This document shows positions 20,624 through 29,824 of a stretch of 52,702 bases of DNA, piece by piece. This DNA comes from Nemertoderma westbladi (lineage: Eukaryota > Xenacoelomorpha > Nemertodermatida > Nemertodermatidae). The DNA lies in assembly GCA_032718475.1 (NCBI GenBank), contig JAUCBJ010007228.1, positions 1 through 52,702 of the forward strand, in the 5' to 3' direction. The notes beneath the pieces are model-generated. The model was not told where the DNA came from. It did no database searches and saw nothing but the letters and a program-made list of their open reading frames with translations. Both the position numbers and the translations under genes were made by a program. Each line of letters opens with the position of its first letter. Position 1 is the first letter of the stretch.

Positions 20624-21353
20624 ATGTCTGATCCTAAACATAGACTGTCAGATAGTATCTTAGAACAGGCAGTTTGTGAACCAGATAAGAGTCTAGAAAG
20701 GACCCAATCGAGGTCTAAGACCCCACCTACTGTAAGAAAAGCTATTCCAGGAGTAGCTATAACGGAACCTAAATTAGTGGAACACCATAGGTCTATTATA
20801 GGCACTAGGGCCCGAGTGAGATGAGATCAAGCTGCGTCGACGGAACAACGACGTCAAACTGACCGGGAAGTTACCCCGACGCAATCCAGCAATCACAGCT
20901 CCAGCACAGAAGAACTAACACCTTCGGAGGTCAGTCCGAGAATGGGAGAAGTGGTCTACTCTAACCCACTCTTCTCTCTTCCTGGAGGAATGCTCACTCA
21001 AATTCTTCCAGCCCTAGAATTACGCCGGGTACTCGCGTGAAGACTTAGAGTCCATGGTAGAAACACAATGGAACTTTCCTGGACCCGGAATACCCTTTAA
21101 CCTCTCTGAAGTTCCTTGGGAAGATCTAAATCTGCTAGGAGTGGCTAGAGATACCAGAGACCCCGTGGTGTGGAAGAGGTCGGCATCTGGGTATGTCCAG
21201 GGATTCTTTAATTCCTTAGGACGACTGGAAACTCAGCTATTCCGAGGACAGTTAGAACCTCAAGCACAAGGATCACTTCTGTATCAAGTGAGGGAGCGGA
21301 TATTAAGGATTAGACTAATTCTGTCGGCATTCAAAGAGCTTCAGCGGATATGA
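20624..21353 (+). pseudogene. Right copy of the coiled-coil/gag-like gene, disrupted
   Basis: ATG 20624 begins MSDPKHRLSDSILE, homologous to MADTRQTLSDSLLE of the left gene (minus, 1702). Both share RSxTPxTVR+AxPxV, TEPxLVE and IGTRA(Q/R)V. TGA at 20822 replaces the Arg codon of the left copy (RDQ), probably a CpG transition. Reading past it gives DQAASTEQRRQ...PTQSSNHSSSTEEL, similar in composition to the left copy. A frameshift near 21020 then leads to a second open block (NYAGYSREDLESMVE at ~21018, to 21353) with a helical FNSLGRLETQLFRGQ segment not seen in the left copy. No RNA-binding or catalytic motif. The promoter side was displaced 12 kb by the LTR insertion 49 bp upstream of the start. 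Confidence 0.65.
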
Positions 21354-22328
21354 CAGCTTTAGGTAGAATCTCGTAAGTTTTCTCACATCCAGTAAGATCA
21401 TTTCTCATAATATCAGGAAGAGTTATAGACGATGAGCTTCCATCCAACATGCTACTTCTACCAGTAGTCGTAGAGTTTATATCATCACCACATTCAATGT
21501 CGTCACAACGCGATGAAGTCGATGCTTGTACAGGAAGTTCAGGTGTAGGTGTGGCCGGCCTACTACCAGCACCAGTAGGATTTAATTTTTAAAGGGGTAC
21601 CAGTATCCTTGACAGTTCCCATAGGCTGAGCGCTGCTGCTGGTACTGCCAGAAAGCATCATCCTATTCCCAGTACCAGTATTCCACTGGTAATCCACGCA
21701 GGCGAGACTAGAGAAAGACTCATCTGCAGTTCCATGTGCAATGTAAACAGTATAAATCGTCTTGTGATAGGCCAGATCATTTGGAAGTTTATAGGAAGCA
21801 CGGGTAAGTTTAATAATCTTCTCATTTACGGATATACAGCTCGGTTTAATGGACTGTTTAAACCACTTGTTATTGTCATCTCCGGCTCCACATTTATTAA
21901 AGAAGTACTCTTCACCTGAAGTTGAAGAAGAACCGTCGGTAGGTCTATCGCCGTCAATAATAGGCTCACCAATCTGCCACAGAATGTTTGTTCCCAGCAC
22001 AACACCATCACTTGAAAACCGAATGAAATACTTGTGAGAATTTGTACCCATCCGACTCCATCACTACTTATCGATGCAATCCATCAATTTTGCGTCCACA
22101 GTTAAACTAAGAGCTGTACGGGAATAGCCGGAATAAACTGGTAGATCCATGTCGATAACTGCCGCAGAGAGCGCACCAAATACTTCCAATGCCGACCTGC
22201 CTCCATCGAAGGCAAGTTGTGCCAACACTCCAGTCGGATGTTGGAAGGGAAGGAGTACAAAGTACCAGTAAGCGGTACCTAGTTCAGTAGTCAATAGGCA
22301 GGTAGGCTGAAATAGTTGTATAAACTAA
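21331..22328 (-). pseudogene. Broken gene of unknown family, possibly a jelly-roll capsid-like relic
   Basis: Three consecutive minus-strand blocks look like one damaged protein. Block 1 (22328-22068) holds TAYWYFVLLPFQHP and GALSAAVIDMDLPVYSGYSR and ends in adjacent TAG and TGA. Block 2, in the same frame (22051-21563), has YFIRFSSDGVVLGTNILWQIGEP and ends YTVYIAHG...LACVDYQW. Block 3, in another frame (~21590-21331), is PTPELPVQASTSS and DIMRNDLTGCEKTYEILPK. The LPVYSGYSR-type pattern followed by beta-rich sequence recalls jelly-roll capsid proteins, but this is a weak visual resemblance and no family can be named. It is tail-to-tail with the pseudogene at 20624 and overlaps it by ~20 bp. 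Confidence 0.4.
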
Positions 22329-22822
22329 ATACTGTACCAGTAGTTTATAGTTTACTACTGTACTACTGTAGGCATAGCCCAAGTACTACTGAAGCTTCAG
22401 TAGTCCTTGGCATAGCCTGATCAGCTACAGCTAGTGGTCTACCTAAATATTGTCTGTGTTTGGCTGACAGACAGAAAATTTCAAAAAAAACAGCTAGGAT
22501 AGTTGCAGGCCCTATGCTTGAATTTGAAGACTGCTGTTGGGCATTTTGACAAATATTTCGACTGTTTGTCCCACTGTTGTCCTCTGTTTTCCACTGTTGT
22601 CCTGTTATCGACCAATCCAAAAAATAAACTAAAGTCAATAGAATAGTTTTATTTTTGTGAGAAATCAGCGTTTTTTGCGTCGATTTTCACATGGAAAGGG
22701 GTGAAATCTATTAGCGTCGAAAGTATCCCCCCTCCCCTCCTAATCTCAAATACTTTGAAATCATAATAATATAGAGATACAGATAATGGGTATTAAAATA
22801 ATTATACGTTTATGTAACTGAA
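22329..22822. other. Intergenic, no gene seen
   Basis: Contains CTACTGTA/AGTACTACTG direct and inverted repeats around 22330-22400, and CCACTGTTGTCCTCTG/CCACTGTTGTCCTGTT repeated at ~22573/22592. It also includes the 3' flank of the receptor gene; no exact AATAAA was found on the minus strand close to its stop. Confidence 0.5.
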
Positions 22823-23962
22823 CTACATGGAATCTTTGTAATTGTTAAATATAGCAAAGTAAATAATGTTACACAACAAGAATAATGATGGAAAAACAAC
22901 CCGGCTCACTCGGTCGATATTTTTAACAGGGAATGTAACTTTTGGGTTCTCATCCAAAGCGCAAATGATAGTAAACTCAATAACTGCGGAGAAAACGAAG
23001 AAGAGGCCGATATCGAAATAAACATCCAAAGCTTTAACATACGAGACTTTGGGCAGATGGCTGTATATGTTGAGATGAAGTGTTAGCAGGGTGAGAACAG
23101 TCGTGACACCGATGGCACCTCGGGCAGGGAGACAACGATAGTCAACCCAAAACGCGACCCAAGACATAACAACAATGAGATTTAAAGGTATGAATACGAC
23201 AATAACATAAGAACTCAACAACCTATCAAATCGTAGATAAACATTCATCTCAGAAAATACACCCATGGAAGTTGAATCTATTGTCTTATTGAAGAATATG
23301 CGTTCGCATGTAATGCGATGGTGTTCAGAAAGGAATATTTCATCCAGGACATAGGCGCCTGTCATGTTGTCACGAAGGCGCTCAAATTCGAAAACGACAT
23401 CACTCTCTGGGTAACTATAACTCGTCAATATGATTGGGCAGAGCTGTGTGTCCATAGGGAAATCATACAGGTTAAATTCGCAATTGACTTTGACGCTGAG
23501 TCTTGATGATTCGTATATGACCCCATCAGGCCATAGTTGCATCCTTCTCGAAGTGCTCGTTCGGGTTCCAACATCTTCAAACTGGTTCTTTATGTACAAA
23601 TCGGGAGTCCAAATTCTATTCAAGAAATTGGGGTGAATTGTAATGAATTTGTTGTATTCTGGGAATTTGTCCCCGAATGATAAACTCACGTCTTTCCACT
23701 GCAAGTGAAGGAACATAACAGTGTCAAAGGTCATAGAAGCTCCGTTGATATTAGCAACGTTAAATATTCCTACACTGACTCCAACATGAAGCGGTTGGTC
23801 ACCTCCGGGTCTGTGATACATGTTGCCTTTACCCTCCGCTGATTCCACTAACTCCACAAGATGTTCCATGACTTCCTGAGGTACCGTTTTATTATATTGA
23901 CACCCTGAGTCAGTCCATAAAAGTGCAATACAAAGAAATGCGATAATTAGACGATGATACAT
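22823..23962 (-). CDS. Cys-loop ligand-gated anion channel subunit (glycine/GABA/GluCl-like), intronless
   Basis: 379 residues from ATG 23962 to TAG 22823. A signal peptide (~1-21, IIAFLCIALLW) is followed by an extracellular ligand-binding domain with IWTPDLYIKN (loop A) and the Cys loop CEFNLYDFPMDTQLC, which has exactly 13 residues between the cysteines. SYSYPESDVVFEF and ITCERIFFNKT are loop B and C regions. Possible N-glycosylation sites are NKT, NMT and NKT. M1 is SSYVIVVFIPLNLIVVMSWV. M2 follows PARGAIGVTTVLTLLTL; the PAR motif at its start is the anion-selectivity signature. M3 is DIGLFFVFSAVIEFTIIC. M4 is VVFPSLFLLCNIIYFAIF. The M3-M4 loop is only ~22 residues, far below the usual 70-150. 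The ligand cannot be deduced. It acts in the plasma membrane as a pentamer. The single open frame suggests either an intronless family or a retrocopy; no poly(A) tract was seen. Confidence 0.9.
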   Translation of the reverse strand: MYHRLIIAFLCIALLWTDSGCQYNKTVPQEVMEHLVELVESAEGKGNMYHRPGGDQPLHVGVSVGIFNVANINGASMTFDTVMFLHLQWKDVSLSFGDKFPEYNKFITIHPNFLNRIWTPDLYIKNQFEDVGTRTSTSRRMQLWPDGVIYESSRLSVKVNCEFNLYDFPMDTQLCPIILTSYSYPESDVVFEFERLRDNMTGAYVLDEIFLSEHHRITCERIFFNKTIDSTSMGVFSEMNVYLRFDRLLSSYVIVVFIPLNLIVVMSWVAFWVDYRCLPARGAIGVTTVLTLLTLHLNIYSHLPKVSYVKALDVYFDIGLFFVFSAVIEFTIICALDENPKVTFPVKNIDRVSRVVFPSLFLLCNIIYFAIFNNYKDSM

Positions 23963-24004
23963 TGCTTAGATTTTGTAAAGTATATGAAGTCGATGTCACA
24001 AATA

Positions 24005-24015
24005 ATGTATATATT
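24005..24015 (-). promoter_or_regulatory. Possible TATA box upstream of the receptor gene
   Basis: On the minus strand CAATATATACA lies about 45 bp upstream of ATG 23962. Given the AT-richness, it is suggestive only. Confidence 0.25.
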
Positions 24016-24083
24016 GAAAATTATTTTGATGAAATATGAATCATTAATAATAATGTACTTATATTCTTCGTCACATTTTACGG

Positions 24084-24157
24084 AAGATTGAAAATATAGT
24101 AGCTGAACTCAGTAAATGGGGTCATTTACTGAGTTCAGCTACTATATTTTCAATCTT
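24084..24157. repeat. Perfect 35-bp hairpin with 4-nt loop
   Basis: Arms 24084-24118 and 24123-24157 are exact reverse complements (AAGATTGAAAATATAGTAGC at the outer end), with the loop GGGT. It is ~120 bp upstream of the receptor start. It may be a microRNA-like or siRNA precursor, a tiny foldback transposon, or a template-switch product. Further palindromic TATATA runs follow. Confidence 0.9.
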
Positions 24158-24434
24158 TAATATATAAATCTATATAATTATATAAATAATAATATAAATC
24201 TCTAAAATATATATATATCAATAATAAAAAGTCGAGAGGTTAAATATGTTATGCTTTAAAAAAAAGATTTGTTTTCGTTATGATTTGGGGGGTAAGTCGT
24301 GTCACGGAATTACAACCAATTCCAGAACAAGATGTTTTCTTTTCGAAATCAAACTATTCGAAGAGATCGTTGGTCGAAACCCTTGTTGTATTCAAAACTA
24401 AAAATTATGGACCCCGATCACATGGATAGTTATA

Positions 24435-24677
24435 AAACCCGAAAATAACGAAAATATCGAAATTATAAAACTATAAATAAAAGTTTTTAATTTTTAATTA
24501 ATAAAATCCGATGATTTCGCCCCATTTTCGACCCTAAAAGTATTTTAATACCAAATACAGTCTGCTGATTGGTTAACTTATTATTTCTTACTGGAATGAG
24601 AGATTTTGCAGATTGTTTTATAATTTTGATAGTTTCGTTGATTATTTCGCCACGCCTTTTTCGTTATTTTCGGGTTT
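24435..24677. mobile_element. TA-flanked MITE (Tc1/mariner-like)
   Basis: Terminal inverted repeats AAACCCGAAAATAACGAAAA (24435-24454, and its complement at ~24658-24677), with TA on each side (24433-24434 and 24678-24679). 243 bp and no coding capacity. Inner parts of the arms also match (GAAATTATAAAACTAT against ATAATTTTGATAGTTTC). Confidence 0.8.
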
Positions 24678-24679
24678 TA

Positions 24680-26920
24680 TTCAAAAATTATAGATTTATT
24701 TTGTTTTTATATTATCGATCCATTTATAAATTGTAAATAAACTGTATTATTATAGGTAGGAATCTAATTAAGTAAAATATTTTTGCTATGTTGAACACAT
24801 GGTTTCCACTTATGTTGTTATGTAGAATAGTACAGCTACCTTTCGGCTAGTTTTTCCGTTTATATTAAATTATTACATGTCCTTTTAACTATACAGTAGA
24901 ATAATTTTATTACCCTGCAGTAAAACTGATGGATGGATGGTCTCGTGTACATACATTGTATTGAATTGAAAAAACAAATGGCGTATACATTCTTAATACT
25001 ACAAATTAATAGGTATCTTACAGCGCTATTCTATGATAGGCTTTCTATTGGTATCTTACAGCGCTATTCTATGATAGGCTTTCGGCTTTCTAAAGATGTT
25101 TTATTAAATTAGCCAGCTTTCAATATTATTACTGATGGTAAAATACGGCAGTTATTTTTATTTCCCATATTTTTGCTCATTTTGTCCCCTTTTTTAATCT
25201 ACTGTCCCCTTTTTTTCTCGAAATTACTTTAATATCCCCTTTTATTACTCTTGTAAAGGATTTCTCGTGCCTTCAGCACGATAAAGCTCCTAAACGGCTT
25301 TTTTTGTATCTCGAAAAATAGTTCCTAGTGCTGATACACTTTGTTTATTGTTTTGGTTTCTCAGTGAGAAAACTGACTTGAAAATAGCTCACAACAATAC
25401 ACGGTCCTTCAATGTAAAGTCCCACAATGGCTGTGCACGATCTACTGTAAAATGCCAACGTTGTAGGGCCTAATAATAGATACTAAAAGTACACAAACCA
25501 CTGCTTATGTCTTCCACTAAACTTGGGCGAATCAATAATTGCCCGGGCTAACTTGACAATCAGGGTAACCGACCGGTCCCTAACCGGGGAGGCAGAAGTA
25601 CAGTCTACAGAAACATACCAAACTCGCGAGAAACAATCCCGCGTAGAGAAAGAATCCTAACTAACGCGGATGGACCTAAAACTGCTGCAGACTTGCCGCG
25701 GTGTGATTTATATAGGTATAATAACGAGCCGCCAGTGAGTTGACCGAACACTAGCGTAAAGAACAATACTGCCGACAGAAAAAGCAGTCAAAAAAATAAT
25801 ATCAGTAGTAGAACATCAATCTTAAGATGCGTGTGTGTGTGCGTATGTTACGGTAAAATGCAATGTTTTATGACCTTTTATTACTAGGTTTTGGTGACTT
25901 TTAACAAAAAAAATTATTTTGGGCGCTAGCTACTAGAATAAGCTAGTCGCACTCTATAAGCGTGATACTTACAAACTGACGTCAAAGGGGCTCTCTCCTC
26001 CTATATTCACAACTCGATCGGGCAAATACGGTGTTAGTAACTACGCCCGTAATCGGCACACCTGATACCAGACTCTGATTGTGAAAATAGAGATAGAATG
26101 TTAATTGCTACCGTACCGCTAGCTGATCTGGTATTTATTTTGATTCTATATATTTTGAATTTTGGTGCCGTGGTATTATGCAGCAAATACCTAGCAGTAC
26201 GTGGCAAGGGCGCGGTAGGGTGTTAGTAACCGTCCTTTAGCCTAAATAGTATGCTGGTAGCAGAAAGTTGCCCTTTGCCTGAGTAAATACGTCAAACCCA
26301 TACAGATCAGTTGACAACACGGCCTACAGAGCTAACCGGCACTGAATAGCTAGTACAGTAAAGTCACCAAATTACGGAGTGTGCTGTTTGCACTTAGTGT
26401 ACAGTACCTGACCGCACTAAAACAGCACCAGCTCACACCTGTAAATTGTGCAGGTCAACCGTGGGATTTCTGTCTGGATCCAAGATATTTTACTCGTAAA
26501 TTTTACGGCGTCCCAGGGTGTCTTCACACTTCACCCTGATCTACGGTCTTACGGCGGGCAAAGGCGTCAAACGAAGTCTTACCTCTGGCATGGGCTATCT
26601 CAGGCTGTTGAATCATGGTCTAACTGGGCGTGGGCGATTAGTGCGGGTCTCTTATGTGTTGCAGGCATTTCTCCCCCCTTATGTTGTAACAAATTATTTT
26701 GTTACAACGAATTATTTTGCGTGATTAGAATATATATAGGGCATGCATATTTCAGTGTATTTCATACTAATAAAGTCGTTTCCATGTGCCCTGCCGGTGA
26801 ATTCCCCGGATCATTATCTATTTTACAAACTTTATTATTAGATTAGTTATTTACCATGTGTATACATCAATGTTTAGTTTAGACTAGTTATTCTATGTTT
26901 ACTTTTTATATTTTCCATAA
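24680..26920. other. AT-rich intergenic DNA without a supported gene
   Basis: Contents: a 38-bp direct tandem duplication (25012-25087, GGTATCTTACAGCGCTATTC twice), C4T6-rich stretches around 25185-25245, and a short GTGTGTGTGC run at ~25833. A 10-bp hairpin (GTTGTAACAA/TTGTTACAAC) lies at ~26683-26708. One 132-codon frame (26448-26846, plus) has no domain, no homologue I recognise and biased low-information sequence; not called as a gene. Confidence 0.5.
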
Positions 26921-26924
26921 AATG

Positions 26925-27250
26925 GGATACGAGTAGGGGTCGAATCTGTGACCAGTTGTTTATCCTATTTTTAAATTTTCATGAGCAGAGGTCTAACCCC
27001 AAACTTACTTTGTATTGGTTTTATATTGTCCGTGAGTAGGATTCGAACCCGTGACCACCTGTGTATCCTATTTTATGCTTAGTTTTTATATATTTCCGCG
27101 AATAGGGTTCAAACCTGTGAGCTGTGACCATCTGTTTTTCCTATTTTATGTTTAGTTTAGTCTAGTTATTCTATGTTTTCTTGTTATATTTTCCATAAAA
27201 CGGGTACGAGTAGGGGTCGAACCTGTGATTACTGGTTTAACTTATTTTAT
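26925..27250 (-). repeat. Degenerate repeat array with tRNA-like T-arms
   Basis: Four blocks with a core like GAGTAGG(G/A)(G/T)TCGAA(C/T)C(T/C)GTGACCA lie near 26930, 27033, 27105 and 27209, each followed by TATCCTATTTTATGTTTAGTTTA-like sequence. On the minus strand the second reads GGGTTCGAATCC, an exact Pol III B box/T-loop. No complete cloverleaf could be folded (the T-stem fails after three pairs), so this looks like tRNA-derived repeats rather than a tRNA gene. Confidence 0.55.
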
Positions 27251-27526
27251 GTTTAGTTACTCCATGTTAAAGTGAATTTTCGCATTATATTTATTTTAAA
27301 ACACTTAGCTGTTTTACTTACTTTATATATTGGTCACCTACTTTATGTTAAATTATAAATGTATGTTACAATTATTATTTATATTATAAAAACAGAAATA
27401 ATCGAGTTATATTGCATTATACAAGAGCAATAAATTACAATATATGAGCTGTTAATTTTTCTTATTCATACTAAACAAATGTTGGTCTTCAAATCAGTCC
27501 TTATCGGGTAGAACTACAGTATAATA

Positions 27527-27816
27527 ATGAGTGGGTCTATAGATGTGCGGTTTAGGTTTGGTGCCACAATGTTAATGGCTGGCCCTTCTGGCAGTGGTAA
27601 AACTATATTTGGGACAAATATTACGCAATAGTAAGCAAATTTTTGAGGCGCAACCATCAGAGATTATTTGGATATATATATGGGCAAACTAAACCGGTTG
27701 TGAAAGGTGTCAATACTTAAATGAAACACTTTAATCAAAATGTAAAAAGACAGAGTGTGATTATATTTGATGATTTAATGTCTGAGAGAAACAACAATAT
27801 AAGTATATACAGATAA
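27527..27816 (+). pseudogene. Decayed A32/FtsK-type packaging ATPase (Polinton/adintovirus-like) fragment
   Basis: Reading from ATG 27527 gives a beta-strand and the Walker A motif GPSGSGKT, then two stops (27629-27634). A continuation in another frame has SEIIWIY, and after a TA-repeat length change and another stop (27718) comes the Walker B-like VIIFDDLM. This order and spacing (about 60 residues) match the DNA-packaging ATPase of Polinton/Maverick and related viruses. At least two stops and one indel make it non-functional. No integrase, PolB, protease or capsid gene could be found nearby, so only a remnant is present. Confidence 0.7.
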
Positions 27817-27872
27817 ATAAACAAATAAACAATGTTATAAATTAAGCTCTTTATCAACAACGTTGCGCGCTA
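27783..27872. repeat. Duplicated ATPase tail, copy 1 (copy 2 at 32994-33066)
   Basis: AACAACAATATAAGTATA...AAATTAAGCTCTTTATCAACA recurs at 32994-33066 in the same orientation, about 80 percent alike. On the minus strand both copies end a frame in VDKELNL, hinting at the 3' end of a converging gene. The RLE retrotransposon 28340-32780 lies between the copies. Confidence 0.7.
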
Positions 27873-28000
27873 TACGCATTCTTTTGTAATTTTTTTTTTA
27901 CCGCAAACCCTATTTCAAAAAGGGGGAAGCATGTACTCGATCTATTAACTCTACATATGTTTTACTATTTAAGAATCAGCGTGATTTAACTCAGATTAGA

Positions 28001-28098
28001 ACCTTAGCCTATCAGATGAACCCAAATAGTCCAAAATTCTTAATTAGCGACCTTAGCCTATCAGATGAACCCAAATAGTCCAAAATTTTTAATTAGCG
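28001..28098. repeat. 49-bp tandem duplication
   Basis: ACCTTAGCCTATCAGATGAA... at 28001-28049 is repeated at 28050-28098 with about one mismatch. The rest of 27873-28339 is AT-rich with no gene. Confidence 0.9.
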
Positions 28099-28339
28099 CT
28101 TACCACAACCTATATTTATGGATTTATAAGTATATTGAGTAACAATGAGAATGTTGTTTTATATGAATTTAAATATTAATAATTTAAAAGGAATTAATAA
28201 CAGAATTTTTAAAATACAAAAAGTCAAATACAATTTTTAATTTTAATTTCCACCACTACCAAAATTAAATTTAGTAAGATATGTACATCCCTCCACCAAA
28301 CACAAGTCTAAAACTTGGATTCAGTACCGGTCTTGGAGG

Positions 28340-28960
28340 TCAAACCCCCGCAGGCCGCCTACCGCCACGCAGGCACAGGGAGTTTGAGCGCAGCAGCGCA
28401 AACAATAGGCGCCTCCGCACTCCGCCCAGCACACAGGCTAGGCCTCGCTCGCGCATCCCACGCTGCCGGGCCACCAGGGTCTCCGTGAGGTGGTGGATTA
28501 GGATATCGGCCTCCTTGCACCACACCCCGTCGGTGGTTCCGACTAGGGGGGTGAAGGAGATCCGACGGTCCTCGCACACTGCGGCATAGTGTACCTTCTT
28601 GGCGCGGACCCTCTGGAGAATGGAGTCTAGGGACCGGTTAACATAAGAGGGGGCATCAGCGTTTACAACCGCAATGTCAAATGACGCCACCCTCTGTTCG
28701 GCCCAGACTCCCCTCGCCAGGAGGTCCGCCCTTACTCCACCCACCTCACGGCCCTGTCTGTCCAGGTAGCCGGACGCCAACGTAACCTCACGCTGGACGC
28801 ACGAGCCCCCGAACGCGGACGCGGTTAAGTCCCCGAAGACCTCCCGCACCTCGTTGTGCCGCTTGATAATCAAGCCTCCGACTTGCAATTAAGGGCGTGG
28901 GACGTCGAAAAAGACTCCCCACACCCCTCGCACTTAGCCGGGCGGCGTCAACCCATACCG
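28340..28960 (-). pseudogene. RLE retrotransposon: CCHC knuckle and restriction-like endonuclease
   Basis: Near 28950-28890 one minus frame reads KCEGCGESFSTSHALNCK (C-x2-C-x7-H-x3-C). One base of frameshift later comes VGGLIIKRHNEVREVFGDL, then a block with EVTLAS...GVRADLLARG, FDIAVVNADAPSY, KKVHYAAVCEDRRISFTPLVG and a Leu-rich end LLFALLRSNSLC. RHNE, E and RAD(L) correspond to the R(H)N, E and (P/A)D residues of the PD-(D/E)xK-like endonuclease found at the C terminus of R2-type elements. It would nick target DNA to prime reverse transcription. Confidence 0.75.
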
Positions 28961-29080
28961 CAAGGCAAGGTTGTCCCGGAACATTTCGTCGTCCAGGTCG
29001 GTGTGGTCCACCGCTGAAGGCTGAGCGGTCAGCCACCCTCCCGTCTTGTGGGAGACTGTGCGCTCCACCATGCGGCGCCG

Positions 29081-29668
29081 TTAGGCAGGAACAGCGAGGA
29101 GGGCGGACCCCAGTATCGCCTTGTAAGCCGCATCTTGGGTAATGCGGCTTTCAGTGAGGGCCGACGCGAGACACGCGGCGTGGTCTGCGACCTGGAGGGG
29201 GCGGTCCGACAGCAGCGCATCAACCACCCCAGCTGTGCCGGCCAGCGACGCCTCTCTAGCGTGGCACCGTCGCATTAACGGGTCCTGAATCCCGATCCCG
29301 CCGTGTCGGACTGGCAAAAGAACCAAGTCTTCGTCAACAGCACCGAGGGGTATCCCGAACAATGCCGGGATGTAACTGCGCTGCAGCGCCTCCCGGATCG
29401 GAGCCAAATCCACATCATCGATTTCAACCACCCAGAGTAGGAAGTCCCACTCCGCTTGTAAGCAGCGGGACATTCCCGTATGAGCGGTCTGGGGATAATC
29501 CTCGGCCACCTCCACCAATCTACCGATACTGTAGACCCACCCTGCAACTTTCTCCGCGATGAAACCCCGCAGTCCCTGGGCATCACCACCATAACACCCC
29601 CGGAAACCTGTGACCGGAGACGAACTGAACGCCCGACCTCCTAAACATCTTGTGTGCCTGCTCAACAT
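29081..29668 (-). pseudogene. RLE retrotransposon: RT thumb/connection domain
   Basis: The minus frame contains FIAEKVAGWVYSIGRLVEVA, a WDFLLW segment, PIREALQRSYIPALFG, and LLPVRHGGIGIQDP (the GG.GI.(D/N)P block), then a helical end. These follow YADD in the same order as in intact members of this family. The frame is intact until a stop near 29081. Confidence 0.75.
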
Positions 29669-29824
29669 ACGCCGGTTTCACCACCAAGTAGGACTTGGTG
29701 GGCTCCGGGTTGTACCCAATTTGGGATCCACTGAGGAGCAACTCCTCCCACCAACAGAGCACACCAGCGAGGGAACCAGCAGATGAGGCATCATCGGCAT
29801 ACCAGCACTGTCTTTGGTGGTGCG
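29600..29824 (-). pseudogene. RLE retrotransposon: RT motif C (YADD) segment
   Basis: After the minisatellite the minus strand reads PHHQRQCWYADDASSAGSL, then LCWWEELLLSGSQIGYNPEP and TKSYLVVKP. YADD is the catalytic pair; WW.EL and K..LVVKP are the usual following blocks of this RT family. A frameshift near 29600 is needed to continue into the next block (GHRFPG to GFRGCYGG). Confidence 0.8.

Noticed and set aside
26448-26846. 132-codon plus-strand frame
   Set aside because: No domain, unusual residue mix, low-information context and no promoter or homologue recognised; likely chance.
27000-27060. tRNA gene on the minus strand
   Set aside because: The T-loop is excellent but T-stem pairs fail and no D-arm or acceptor stem is found; it is one unit of a repeat array.
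28281-29142. Plus-strand Arg/Pro-rich frames
   Set aside because: They are opposite-strand shadows of the GC-rich RLE retrotransposon, whose minus-strand motifs are clear.
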